Assembly (NCBI RefSeq): GCF_030848945.1
Contig: NZ_JANHAX010000004.1
Span: 30,001 to 94,000, forward strand
DNA: 64,000 nucleotides
DNA from: Marimonas arenosa
GTDB lineage: Bacteria; Pseudomonadota; Alphaproteobacteria; Rhodobacterales; Rhodobacteraceae
Reading direction: 5' to 3'
The notes under the pieces were generated by a model. That model had not been told where the DNA came from. It searched no databases and saw nothing but the letters and a program-made list of their open reading frames with translations. The position numbers and the translations under genes were made by a program. Below are positions 27,673 to 36,525 of this stretch, in pieces. The stretch's first letter is position 1. Every line of letters begins with the position of its first letter.

Positions 27673-28193
27673 TGCGGTCCTCCTCTCCGCAGGAATGCCG
27701 GTCCTGGCATCCTGTCCCGTTTCCCGCCCGTAGTTTTTGATTTACGGATCGTGTTTCTTGACTGCTCGAAACTGTCTCAAATAACAGTTTCAAACATTGG
27801 AATATGATGGTTCCACGAGTCAAGATGTTTCTTCCAGCTGCCTTAGATGGTGCCATTAACTATGCCGAATAAAGGCTATTTCCGGAAATCAAATGGAAAT
27901 TAAGATGTTGATTTCGTGAGATAATGTTTCCGCTCCTGCGTCAAAAGTACCTAATCGGCAGCATTGTTGGCGAAACAGGGACAGCCGTTGAACATACCAA
28001 ACCGAATCGTTTGGTTGATTCCTGTTCGGGGCCTGCCGGTCGCGGGCTGAGCGCCCCGCGGCCGGCCTTGCCACAGCAGATGTTCATTCCGAAGCCGGGC
28101 ACGGCTGACGCGGCCTGCCAACAGCCAGGTTGCGAGGGCTGGCCGGCGGTGGAATACGGCAAGGTCTGGCCTGGGTCCCGACCGGTGTCGCGA
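27673..28193. other. long AT-rich intergenic region upstream of the RND/globule-like cluster
   Basis: About 520 nt without a supported gene. The part from 27725 to 27960 is much richer in A+T than the surroundings, as in a complex promoter, and contains the inverted repeat at 27768-27791. The part near 28040-28190 is GC-rich again and lies downstream of the sugar transferase gene. I see no intrinsic terminator with a T run. Confidence 0.6.
27768..27791. promoter_or_regulatory. inverted repeat, putative operator of the RND/globule-like cluster
   Basis: Perfect 8-bp arms GAAACTGT and ACAGTTTC spaced by 8 nt, in the AT-rich segment about 100-120 nt before the SCP2-like start codon. Spacing and length fit binding of a dimeric regulator. 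Which regulator is unknown; none is encoded next to it. Confidence 0.55.
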
Positions 28194-28823
28194 TCAGGTG
28201 CGGCGGCGACGCCGGTGCAGGGGCAGGCGGCGGAACACGGTGGCCGCCATCAGCAGCAGGTCGAAGCAGAGGTTGCGGTTGCGGGCATAGATCAGGTCGA
28301 GCCGCGCCTTGGCGGGCACGCAGCGGCGGGTATAGACGGCCTCGGTTTCAGCCGCCGTCCGGCAGGGAGCCAGCAGACGCTCCTCGGTGCGGTGATAGAC
28401 CAGCGTCGCCAGGCCGGTTACGCCGGGGCGGGATTGCAATACGGTACCGTATATTTCTGGAAACTGTTCAACATAGCGACGCAGCGGCGGCCGCGGGCCG
28501 ACGAAGCTGATATCGCCGCGCAGGATATTCCACAGCTGCGGCAGTTCATCGAGCCGCGTGCGCCGCAGAAATCGGCCCGTCGGGGTGATGCGGTCGGCCT
28601 TGTCACCGCCCGAGACGCCGGCGTCCCTGGCCACCACCCGCATGGTACGGAACTTCCACAGCATGAACGGCTGGCCTGGCGCCTTCATCCGTTCCGACAC
28701 GTAGAACACCGGCCGCCCGTCGCGGACCAGGATGACCAGCGCGATGCCGGCGATCAGCGGCGCCAGCGCCATCGCCAGCAGTGCCGCCAGGATCAGATCG
28801 AAGAGGCGTTTGCCGATGGTCAT
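28194..28823 (-). CDS. undecaprenyl-phosphate sugar transferase (bacterial sugar transferase family)
   Basis: 209 residues, WcaJ/PglC-type C-terminal domain only. It has one N-terminal membrane segment (LFDLILAALLAMALAPLIAGIALVIL in part) and the family motifs KFRTMR, GRFLRRTRLDELPQLWN and SFVGPRPP, and should move a sugar phosphate onto undecaprenyl phosphate to start exopolysaccharide synthesis. The ATG at 28823 overlaps the epimerase stop as ATGA. The C-terminus is unusually basic (RRLPLHRRRRRT). Confidence 0.86.
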   Translation of the reverse strand: MTIGKRLFDLILAALLAMALAPLIAGIALVILVRDGRPVFYVSERMKAPGQPFMLWKFRTMRVVARDAGVSGGDKADRITPTGRFLRRTRLDELPQLWNILRGDISFVGPRPPLRRYVEQFPEIYGTVLQSRPGVTGLATLVYHRTEERLLAPCRTAAETEAVYTRRCVPAKARLDLIYARNRNLCFDLLLMAATVFRRLPLHRRRRRT

Positions 28824-29710
28824 CGCGGCTCCCTCAGTCGGCGCCAGTCGGCAATGATGTCCGTGGCAGAGGTCCGCGGGAGGACGCCGGTCAGGCGTTG
28901 CAGTCGCCCGGTATCGAGCTCGACCATCGCCGCTGCTGACGGTGGGGCCGGACGCCAGTCTACGGCGCATCCCGCGGCCCGCGCCAGTTCTTCCATCTCA
29001 TACGGCTCGGGATCGGCGAGGTTGACGACGTCCGGCAGGGCGTCGATCGGGCAGGTCACCAGAGCCTGCAGCGCGCGGGCCAGGGTCGGCACCGAAAGAT
29101 AACTGCGCCGTGGGCCTGCGCCGCCGTCGAACCGATCGAGCGTGATCCGGCCCGCCCCGCGATCGATTGCGGCAAACAGGCTGTCGGCGCCGACCACGTT
29201 GGCAATCCGCATCGCGCAGCTCGGTGGACCGCCCGAGGCTGTGGCCTCGGCAATCGCCGCTTCCATCGCCAGCTTGGCCGCACCATAGGCGTTCACCGCG
29301 CCGCCGGCCTCGGGTTCGGCCCGCGGTTCAGGCCCGGGTTCGTAGACCGCCGCCGAGGAACAATGCAGCACCCGACCGGCCCCGAGCGCCTTTGCCAGCG
29401 CCATGGCCGCAACCGCCAGCCGGCTGTTTTCCGCCAAATCGCGGCCCGGGCCCGGCGTCACGCCCCAGAGTGCGACAACCGCATCGATTTCCGGCAGATC
29501 CGAGGGCGCCGGCGCGCCCGGCTGCCAGACCAGGCCGTCACCTTGCGGATTCTTTCTGTATTGCCAATGGATTGACAGGCCGGGCGGCGGCGCATCCCGC
29601 CACAGATTGCGCAGCATCCGGCCGAGCTTGCCGCTGGCCCCCAGCACCAGAATGTGCCTTTCCTGCTGCATCTCGGGCATGATCTTCGCGTCTCCGCTTT
29701 GCTGGCGCAT
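28820..29710 (-). CDS. NAD-dependent epimerase/dehydratase family protein
   Basis: 296 residues, extended SDR fold. The nucleotide loop is GASGKLGR (about 24-31) and the active-site pair is YGAAK (near 142) after a CSSAAVYEP segment. A nucleotide-sugar substrate is likely, because the gene is translationally coupled to a sugar transferase and faces a polysaccharide-export gene. The N-terminus is uncertain: ATG codons at 29710, 29680 and 29671 are all possible and the first has no good ribosome site. Confidence 0.8.
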   Translation of the reverse strand: MRQQSGDAKIMPEMQQERHILVLGASGKLGRMLRNLWRDAPPPGLSIHWQYRKNPQGDGLVWQPGAPAPSDLPEIDAVVALWGVTPGPGRDLAENSRLAVAAMALAKALGAGRVLHCSSAAVYEPGPEPRAEPEAGGAVNAYGAAKLAMEAAIAEATASGGPPSCAMRIANVVGADSLFAAIDRGAGRITLDRFDGGAGPRRSYLSVPTLARALQALVTCPIDALPDVVNLADPEPYEMEELARAAGCAVDWRPAPPSAAAMVELDTGRLQRLTGVLPRTSATDIIADWRRLREPR

Positions 29711-29763
29711 TTGAGGCTGTTTATCACCGCATCTAGCGTGTAATACAAAACGAAATACGTGAT

Positions 29764-30897
29764 ATGGAGACCTGGGGGGTCCTTGTGCGCCGATCCGTTC
29801 CGCATGTGCTGCTTTTCGCCACCATGATGTTCCTGGCCGCCTGCTCGCTTCCGCGCGGCGCCGGCATGGTCAACGAGATCCTCAGGGAACAGGACAAGGA
29901 GGCGCCGTCCTTCCAGGTGGTGCAGGTCACACGGGCCAACGTGGCGGCGCTGCGACAATGGCCGGCGACCGGCTGGGCCGGAGGATATCGCTGGCTGTCG
30001 GGCAACCGCGGCCCGTCGGGCAATATCATCCGCCCCGGCGACTCCATAGATCTGGTGATCTGGGACAGTCAGGAAAACTCGCTGATCGCCTCGCCCGAGT
30101 CAAAAATGGTGCGTATGGAAAACCTGGTGGTGTCCCCTGCGGGAGAGATCTTCGTGCCTTACGCCCAGGACATGCGGGTTTCGGGCATGACCCCGGACGC
30201 CGCCCGCCGGGAAATCCAGGATGCGCTGGCACCGGTGGCGCCGGACGCTCAGGTGCAGCTGTCGCACAGCTCCGGCCAGGGGAACTCGGCCGATCTGGTC
30301 AGCGGCGTCACCAAGCCCGGTACCTATGCGCTGGACGGGCGCAATGTCACGATCCTCAGCCTGATCGCCCAGGGCGGAGGCATCTCCAAGGAGCTGCGCA
30401 ATCCGCTGGTGCGGCTGATCCGCGACGGCAAGACCTACGAGGTCCGGGCGGATGACCTCTTTGCCAATGCGTCGAAGAACGTCGTCATCCGCGGCAACGA
30501 CAAGGTGCTGGTGGAAGAGGACAAACGCTATTTCACCGCGCTGGGGGCGACCGGCAAGGAAGAGCTGGTCTATTTCGAGAAGGAACAGATCAGCGCGCTC
30601 GAGGCGATGTCGATCATCGGCGGCCTGTCGGACAACCGCGCCAACCCCAAGGGTGTGCTTGTCCTGCGCGACTATTCCGAGCGCCAGCTGCGCCGCGACG
30701 GCAAAGGGCCCGAGATGCCGCAGGTTGTCTTCACCTTCGACATGACCAATGCCGACGGGCTGTTTGCCGCCCGCAAATTCGAGATCAACCCGCGCGACAC
30801 CGTGCTTGCGACCGAAAGCCCAGTCAACGCCGTCCGCACCATCATGGGGCTGCTGGGGACTGCCATCGGGCTGAGCACGCGGATCGACGAAATCTGA
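29764..30897 (+). CDS. polysaccharide export lipoprotein, Wza family
   Basis: 377 residues. A lipoprotein signal with lipobox LAAC (Cys about 27) is followed by the export domain (IIRPGDSIDLVIWDSQ, SPAGEIFVPYAQDMRVSGMTPDAARREI) and two SLBB-like segments (VSGVTKPGTYAL; FTALGATGKEELVYF). It should form the outer-membrane pore for exopolysaccharide. Divergent from the epimerase/transferase pair over a 53-nt AT-rich gap that must hold both promoters. A GTG at 29785 with G-rich sequence before it is an alternative start. Confidence 0.86.
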   Translation: METWGVLVRRSVPHVLLFATMMFLAACSLPRGAGMVNEILREQDKEAPSFQVVQVTRANVAALRQWPATGWAGGYRWLSGNRGPSGNIIRPGDSIDLVIWDSQENSLIASPESKMVRMENLVVSPAGEIFVPYAQDMRVSGMTPDAARREIQDALAPVAPDAQVQLSHSSGQGNSADLVSGVTKPGTYALDGRNVTILSLIAQGGGISKELRNPLVRLIRDGKTYEVRADDLFANASKNVVIRGNDKVLVEEDKRYFTALGATGKEELVYFEKEQISALEAMSIIGGLSDNRANPKGVLVLRDYSERQLRRDGKGPEMPQVVFTFDMTNADGLFAARKFEINPRDTVLATESPVNAVRTIMGLLGTAIGLSTRIDEI

Positions 30898-30941
30898 TCT
30901 CGCACAGGCTGGGCGCTGGCTTCCGACCGCGCCGGTGCGTC

Positions 30942-31751
30942 TCAGCTGCGCCAGCGCAGTAGGCGTTTCTCGGCCTGGGAAATAGCGGCCGAAACCACCA
31001 CGCCCAGCAGAGACAGGATCACCACCCCGGCAAACAATCGCTCCAGATCGTAGAGCGAACCAGCTTCGAGAATATAGGCTCCGATCCCGTATTCCGCTCC
31101 CAGCATCTCGGCCGCGACCAGCAGGATGATGGCGATCGCAAGGCTGACGCGCAGGCCCGACAGGATGCCGGGCATGGCGCCGGGGATGACGATCTTGCGC
31201 ACGATCGACCACCAGCTGAGCCCGAAGCTCTGGCCCATGCGGACGAGGGTGCGGTCGACGTTATCGACGGCCCCGTATGTCGCCACCACGGTGGGGGTGA
31301 AGGTGCCGAAAGCGATCAGCGCGTATTTCGACCCTTCGTCGATGCCGAACCAGATAACAAACAACGGCAGGAGGGCGATTTTCGGGATTGGGAACAGGGC
31401 CGCCACCAGTGGAACCAGGCCAGCCCTTATGTAGGAAAACAGCCCGATCAGAACACCGACTGAGATGCCGATCGAGGCGCCAAGGGCGGCGCCGACCGCC
31501 AGCCGGGTGAGCGACGGTTGCAGGTGTTTGAACAGCAGCCCCGAGTCCCACAGCTCGCCGAATGTGGCGAGCACATCTGATGGGCGCGGCAGGGTCAGAG
31601 CCGAGATCCAGCCTTGCCGCGTGCCGATTTCGGCGATGGCAATCAGGGCGACGAAAACGAACGCCCCGACCATACGGACCGAGCGCGGCGCGAAACCGCC
31701 GCCGCGAAACGGTACAGGCCGGATGTCGGGACCGGGCTCAGGCATGGGCAA
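30942..31751 (-). CDS. ABC transporter permease (nitrate/sulfonate/taurine type)
   Basis: 269 residues with about six membrane segments and the BPD_transp_1 EAA-like loop (FGLSWWSIVRKIVIPGAMPGILSGLR in part). It is closest in pattern to SsuC/TauC permeases. Its start overlaps the ATPase gene end by 14 nt and it is the last gene of a three-gene importer operon. Substrate is not evident. Confidence 0.86.
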   Translation of the reverse strand: MPMPEPGPDIRPVPFRGGGFAPRSVRMVGAFVFVALIAIAEIGTRQGWISALTLPRPSDVLATFGELWDSGLLFKHLQPSLTRLAVGAALGASIGISVGVLIGLFSYIRAGLVPLVAALFPIPKIALLPLFVIWFGIDEGSKYALIAFGTFTPTVVATYGAVDNVDRTLVRMGQSFGLSWWSIVRKIVIPGAMPGILSGLRVSLAIAIILLVAAEMLGAEYGIGAYILEAGSLYDLERLFAGVVILSLLGVVVSAAISQAEKRLLRWRS

Positions 31752-32505
31752 GCTCGGCGTCGGCGGCGCGCGCCTCGTCGCGCATCAGTTGCCAGAGATG
31801 CTCGCGCCGGGCCTCGAGCGCGGGGTCCGTTGCATTGCGGTTTTGCAGCGGCTGATTGATCTCGACCACCTCGCGGACGGCGCCGGGGCGGCGCGACAGC
31901 ACCACGATGGCATGGCCCAGCCGCACCGCTTCGGCCAGGTTATGGGTGACATATACGGCGGTAAACGGCGTCCGGGTCCAGAGCGTGACAAGGTCGTCCA
32001 TCAGCAGCTCGCGCGTTTGGGCATCGAGCGCTGACAGTGGCTCGTCGAGCAGCATCACCGCCGGGTTTACCGCCAGAGCGCGGGCGATGGCGACGCGTTG
32101 TTTCATGCCACCGGACAACTGCCGTGGCAGGGCGCGAGCGAAGTCGGACAGTCCGGTGCGCTCGAGCACACCAGCGACGATGTCCCGTTCCCGCGTGCGG
32201 CCCAGCCGGTGATCCTCGAGCGCAAGCGCGATGTTGCCTTCGACGCTGCGCCACGGCAGCAGGGCGAAATCCTGAAACACGTAGGTCAGGGGGTTCAGGC
32301 AGCCCGCGGGCGGAGCGCCCACCTGCAGGATCTCACCACTGTCTGGCCGCTCCAGCCCGCCTATCATACGCAAGAGTGTGGACTTGCCGCAGCCCGACGG
32401 GCCGACGACACAGACGATCTGGCCCTCTGGGATGGTCAGCGTGATATCGCGCAGCACCTCGGTGTGGCCATAGGCGTGGCTGACGGAATTCAGGCGCAGT
32501 TCCAT
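31738..32505 (-). CDS. ABC transporter ATP-binding protein (nitrate/sulfonate/taurine type)
   Basis: 255 residues starting MELRLNSVSHAYGHTEVL. Walker A is GPSGCGKST, the signature is LSGGMKQRVAIARAL and Walker B is VMLLDEPLSALD, followed by the H-loop YVTHNLAEA. It drives the importer whose binding protein and permease are encoded on either side. The open frame extends 15 codons upstream, but homologs begin near the chosen ATG. Confidence 0.9.
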   Translation of the reverse strand: MELRLNSVSHAYGHTEVLRDITLTIPEGQIVCVVGPSGCGKSTLLRMIGGLERPDSGEILQVGAPPAGCLNPLTYVFQDFALLPWRSVEGNIALALEDHRLGRTRERDIVAGVLERTGLSDFARALPRQLSGGMKQRVAIARALAVNPAVMLLDEPLSALDAQTRELLMDDLVTLWTRTPFTAVYVTHNLAEAVRLGHAIVVLSRRPGAVREVVEINQPLQNRNATDPALEARREHLWQLMRDEARAADAELAHA

Positions 32506-32556
32506 AAGATACGTGGGCGTACGGCGACGTCCCTTGCGGGGCGCCGCCACGAAGCC

Positions 32557-33570
32557 TCAGCCCACGGTCTTCACGTAAGAGGCGTCGACCAGCGTGTCCA
32601 TGGTGATGCCGGCATCGACCAGTCCTTCGGATTTGAACCATTCCAGCTGATCGCTGACCGACGCCGTGTTCAACGCCGCGCCGGGGTTGAGCCGCATGGT
32701 GCCGTTGATGATCGACGGCGCCGCCTTTTCGCGCGGCCGGTCAGTGTAGACGTATTTGTGGATCAGATCGACCATCGCGTTGACGCCATCGTCACCGCCC
32801 GCCTTGTCGATCATGGTCGCATTGTAGTCATCCACGCCTTTCGAGAACCCGGCCAGGAAGGCGCTGGTCATGTCGCCTTCGTCGCTGGCATTCGTCGACG
32901 AGGTGAAGACGGTGGTGACCTGGTAGTTGGGAAGGTAATCGGAGATGTTGCCGATGATATGTACCGCGCCCGACCCGGCCAGCGGCTTGGCGATATGCGG
33001 CACGATCGACCAGGCGTCGATCTGGCCGGATTTCAGCGCGCCGATCACCGCGCCGACTTTCTGCAGCGGCTTGAAACTCATCTCGACACCCTCGGCGGCG
33101 GCGACCTTGGACCCCATGTAATGGAACGACGAACCGGCGGTGGTCATGCCGAAGGTCTTGCCGCCCAGTTGCGCCGGGCTGGTCAGCCCGGCCTGGTAGG
33201 CAGCGTCGGAAGCCAGGATCTTCTGGCCATCGATACTGGGCTCTTCGCTCAGCGCGCCGCCGATCACCTTGATTGCGCCCTTGTCGGCTAGCGAAATCAG
33301 CCCGCCCGAGATCGCGGTCACGGCGTAATCGACATCGCCTGAGGCAATCGCCACGGCCATTGGCTGGGCGGCCTGGAAGAATTTCAGCTCGACATCGAGC
33401 CCGGCCTCGGCGAAATAGCCGCGTTCGACCCCGATGAAGCTCGCCGAATGCGAGGTGAAGCGCAGCGCGCCGACGGTGATCTTACGGTTCGCGGCGATCG
33501 CCGGGGCGGCCAACGTTGCGGCGGCGGCTCCCATCAGGCCGATCGTCTGGCGGCGGTTCAGATGTGTCAT
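32557..33570 (-). CDS. ABC transporter substrate-binding protein, Tat-type signal
   Basis: 337 residues, NMT1/SsuA-type periplasmic binding protein. The N-terminus NRRQTIGLMGAAAATLAAPAIAA has a twin-arginine pattern. The fold is recognisable from GALRFTSHSASFIGVERGYFAEAGLDVEL (family opening) and the SGDVDYAV motif. It is the first gene of the importer operon, 51 nt before the ATPase gene. The ligand could be a sulfonate, nitrile-like or aromatic acid; the sequence alone does not tell. Confidence 0.86.
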   Translation of the reverse strand: MTHLNRRQTIGLMGAAAATLAAPAIAANRKITVGALRFTSHSASFIGVERGYFAEAGLDVELKFFQAAQPMAVAIASGDVDYAVTAISGGLISLADKGAIKVIGGALSEEPSIDGQKILASDAAYQAGLTSPAQLGGKTFGMTTAGSSFHYMGSKVAAAEGVEMSFKPLQKVGAVIGALKSGQIDAWSIVPHIAKPLAGSGAVHIIGNISDYLPNYQVTTVFTSSTNASDEGDMTSAFLAGFSKGVDDYNATMIDKAGGDDGVNAMVDLIHKYVYTDRPREKAAPSIINGTMRLNPGAALNTASVSDQLEWFKSEGLVDAGITMDTLVDASYVKTVG

Positions 33571-33863
33571 GGTCTCTTCCCTTGTCCAAGTCTCCCTTGT
33601 ACCGAGTTAAGCACCAAAGGTCACTGTGCGGAAGGAAAAACCGGACCGGAAAAGGGGACAGGACCGGGACGACGCGGGCGCAGACCGGAGCTCATATCGC
33701 GATATCCTTTTCGAAGCCGGAAGCGCCCGGATGGTCGGATTCCAACAAGACAAGCCTGCGGCTCGAAGAACCTCATTGGCGGACAGGTTGATTGGTTCTA
33801 ATCTGCCCTTGTGTTTCTTTGTTGTCCTTTTCTCCATCATTCCAAACTGTACGGGGCGAGATC
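33571..33863. other. divergent intergenic region with a 12-bp palindrome
   Basis: About 290 nt between the ABC importer operon and the HET-C-like gene. A perfect palindrome ATATCGCGATAT lies at 33694-33705, about 125 nt before the importer start codon, and could be an operator. The segment just before 33864 is T-rich. No gene is supported here. Confidence 0.4.
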
Positions 33864-34829
33864 ATGTCAGGACACGGCTTTTCACGCGTGCAGTTTCCGG
33901 CGGCACTGGCCGCGGTCGTATGCCTCACAGCCTGGTCAGCGCAGGCCTTCGGAACGGCCAATTTGCTGGGCCAGAACGCCGAGCATGAAAAGATCACCCG
34001 GCTGGCACTGGCCGGTCAGGGCTTCGAACGCAAGTCGCTGGACGAGCTGGCAGGCAAAGGCGGCACATTCGGAGCAGTCGGTGCGCCGGACAACCCGGCG
34101 CGGGGCCTCATGGACAACAAGCCGGCGCATTGTGACGGCGGCGATTATCTGGCGGTCCGGGGATATCCGCATTCGGACCGGGCCGCCCGCGCGGCACTTC
34201 TGGCCTGCCGCAAATGGATGGTCGACCATGTCAACAAGGCCGTCAAGGCCGCAGGCCGGTTGCTCGACGCCAATGGTCGCGTCAGGGACTCGCAGATACC
34301 GACCGTCGTGCCCTGCGCCTATAACGGATCCGGTGGTCGCGCCAAATGCGAGGTTTTCGAGGCGTTGGGTCTCGCGCTGCATGCAAGCCAGGATTTCTAT
34401 GCCCATTCCAACTGGGCCGATGTGGCCAAACCCGGCGGGATTTCCATCCTTAACCCGCCTGGCCTCGGCAACACCGCGCCCGCCCCCTTCCTCGATCCGG
34501 GCCGACGGGCAGGTTTTCCAAGAGGGTTGATCAGTGGCTGCTACGAGGGAATACCGGAACGGCTCCATTGCGAAAACCGCATCCGGCATGACGTGCTCAA
34601 CAAGGACACGGGCGCCATCAATGTCGCCGCGGGGACTGTCGGGCGCGGCACGACCAAGCGGGCCAAGGGCAATGACAATTTTGCCCGGGCCGTGCGGGTG
34701 GCGGTGTCCGACACCAGGCGGAAATGGGCCTATTTCGAAGCCCGCGTCATCACCGTCTATGGCCGGACCAGAGGCGCCCGCATCATCTGCGCGATGAAAA
34801 AGGATGACCCGGCCAAGGCCTGCCGTTGA
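33864..34829 (+). CDS. secreted HET-C-like / zinc-phospholipase-like protein
   Basis: 321 residues with a signal peptide (VQFPAALAAVVCLTAWSAQA). Family-type motifs are EHEKITRLAL, an LGLALHASQDFYAHSNW segment (the HxxxDxxxHSNW pattern of HET-C and zinc-dependent phospholipase C-like proteins) and several cysteines (CDGGDY, CAYNGS, CEVFEA). It could be a secreted hydrolase acting on lipids or a toxin-like protein. The ATG at 33864 starts a clean signal peptide. It ends 2 nt from the convergent trhO stop. Activity is not proven by the sequence. Confidence 0.65.
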   Translation: MSGHGFSRVQFPAALAAVVCLTAWSAQAFGTANLLGQNAEHEKITRLALAGQGFERKSLDELAGKGGTFGAVGAPDNPARGLMDNKPAHCDGGDYLAVRGYPHSDRAARAALLACRKWMVDHVNKAVKAAGRLLDANGRVRDSQIPTVVPCAYNGSGGRAKCEVFEALGLALHASQDFYAHSNWADVAKPGGISILNPPGLGNTAPAPFLDPGRRAGFPRGLISGCYEGIPERLHCENRIRHDVLNKDTGAINVAAGTVGRGTTKRAKGNDNFARAVRVAVSDTRRKWAYFEARVITVYGRTRGARIICAMKKDDPAKACR

Positions 34830-34831
34830 TC

Positions 34832-35737
34832 TCAGGCGCTGCGCAGGTGCTGTTCGCCGCGCGCCTCGGCCAGCGCAATCTGCTTCTGACGCTCGCGGAA
34901 GCGGGCTTTGTCGGCCTCCGAGGTCTCGTCGACACAGTGATGGCATGACACGCCTGGCTCGTAGCCAGGCCGCTGCATGTCGGCGGGCAGGATCGGGCGC
35001 CTACAGGCATGGCAGAGCACGTGCGGGCCTTCCTTGAGCCCGTGGCCGACCGAGACCCGGTTATCGAAGACGAAACATTCGCCCTCCCAGGTGCTGCCTT
35101 CGGCCGGCACCTCTTCAAGGTATTTCAGGATGCCGCCGTGCAGGTGAAAGACGTCTTCCACCCCTTGGCTCAGCAACCAGTTGGTCGATTTCTCGCACCG
35201 GATGCCGCCGGTGCAGAACATCGCGATGCGCTTGTTGTGGAAGCGGTCCTTGTTCTTTTCCCACCAGTCCGGGAACTCGCGGAAGCTCTCGGTTTGCGGG
35301 TCGATGGCCCCCGTGAAGGTGCCGATCGCGACCTCGTAATCGTTGCGGGTGTCAATCACGGCGACGTCCGGGCTCAGGATCAGCGCGTTCCAGTCCTTTG
35401 GCTCGACATAGCGGCCGACCTTCAGGGTCGGATCGACGTCGGGCTGGCCCATGGTGACGATTTCTTTTTTCAGCTTCACTTTCATCCGGCGGAATGGCTG
35501 TTCGCTGGCCGGGCTGTCCTTCCAGGCGATATCGGCGAATCCGGGCAGCGCCCGGATATGGGCCAGGACCTTATCCAGCCCCGCGACCGACCCGGCGATC
35601 GTGCCGTTGATGCCTTCACGTGCCAGAAGCAGCGATCCGGTGATGCCGTTTTCCTCGCACAGCCGCAGCAGCGGTTCGCGGGTGGCGGCGGGATCGGCGA
35701 TCGGGGCGAAATGATAAAGAGCGCGGCAGGTGAACAT
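34832..35737 (-). CDS. trhO: tRNA uridine(34) hydroxylase, rhodanese family
   Basis: 301 residues. An N-terminal acylphosphatase-like domain (FAPIADP to [13 protein letters not shown]) is followed by a rhodanese domain with active-site C175 in [12 protein letters not shown] and a C-terminal Cys-rich segment ([14 protein letters not shown]). TrhO (YceA) makes 5-hydroxyuridine at the wobble position of tRNAs. ATG at 35737 ([10 protein letters not shown]) fits homologs; 12 extra codons upstream are unlikely. Confidence 0.9.
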   Translation of the reverse strand: MFTCRALYHFAPIADPAATREPLLRLCEENGITGSLLLAREGINGTIAGSVAGLDKVLAHIRALPGFADIAWKDSPASEQPFRRMKVKLKKEIVTMGQPDVDPTLKVGRYVEPKDWNALILSPDVAVIDTRNDYEVAIGTFTGAIDPQTESFREFPDWWEKNKDRFHNKRIAMFCTGGIRCEKSTNWLLSQGVEDVFHLHGGILKYLEEVPAEGSTWEGECFVFDNRVSVGHGLKEGPHVLCHACRRPILPADMQRPGYEPGVSCHHCVDETSEADKARFRERQKQIALAEARGEQHLRSA

Positions 35738-35847
35738 GACGCGCGATTTACGCCCGTTGCGCCTGTCTGGCAAGGGGGGGCGCTGCGGCCCGTTGACCTC
35801 GTCCGGCCTTGTGGCCAGTCTTGGACCGGACAGTCAAGGAGACGGCA

Positions 35848-36444
35848 ATGACAAACGCCCTGATCGTAATCGACGTGCAAAACGATTTTTGCCCCGGCGG
35901 GGCGCTCGCCGTCACCGGCGGTGATGAAATCGTGGCGGGCATCAACGCCCGGATGGGCGATTTCGCCACCGTGGTGCTGACCCAGGACTGGCACCCGCGG
36001 GGTCATTCTTCCTTTGCCTCCTCCCATCCCGGCAAGGCACCGTTCGAAACCGCCGAGATGCCATACGGCACCCAAGCGCTCTGGCCAGATCATTGCGTGC
36101 AGGGCAGCGACGGCGCGGCGTTTCATGCCGGCCTCAACACCGACCCGGCGGCGCTGATCCTGCGCAAAGGCATGAACCCGGCCATCGACAGTTATTCCGC
36201 ATTCTTCGAGAACGACCAGAGCACCGCGACAGGGCTCGACGGCTGGCTGAAAACGCGCGGCGTCGACCGGTTGACCTTTGTCGGGCTCGCCACCGATTTC
36301 TGCGTCGCCTGGTCGGCGCTCGATGCGGCGAGGCTGGGTTTCACGGTCACGGTCGAGCGTGGTCTGTGCCGGGCCATCGATCTTGAGGGGTCGCTGACCG
36401 CGGCCAAGGCGCAGATGCAAGCCGCCGGCATAGCTCTGGTCTGA
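35848..36444 (+). CDS. pncA: nicotinamidase
   Basis: 198 residues, cysteine-hydrolase fold. The catalytic triad is visible as D9 (VIDVQND), K107 (ILRKGM) and C152 (ATDFCV). The metal site is D47-H49-H53 (QDWHPRGH). It converts nicotinamide to nicotinate, feeding PncB, which is encoded downstream after a sensor kinase. AAGGAGA ribosome site 7 nt before the ATG. Confidence 0.93.
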   Translation: MTNALIVIDVQNDFCPGGALAVTGGDEIVAGINARMGDFATVVLTQDWHPRGHSSFASSHPGKAPFETAEMPYGTQALWPDHCVQGSDGAAFHAGLNTDPAALILRKGMNPAIDSYSAFFENDQSTATGLDGWLKTRGVDRLTFVGLATDFCVAWSALDAARLGFTVTVERGLCRAIDLEGSLTAAKAQMQAAGIALV

Positions 36445-36525
36445 CTGGTTGACACGGCGGAATTTGCCGGTTTCTTAACCCTTCGGCGCTAAACCGGGGC
36501 GGAGACGGAAACATCCCGCCCGGCC

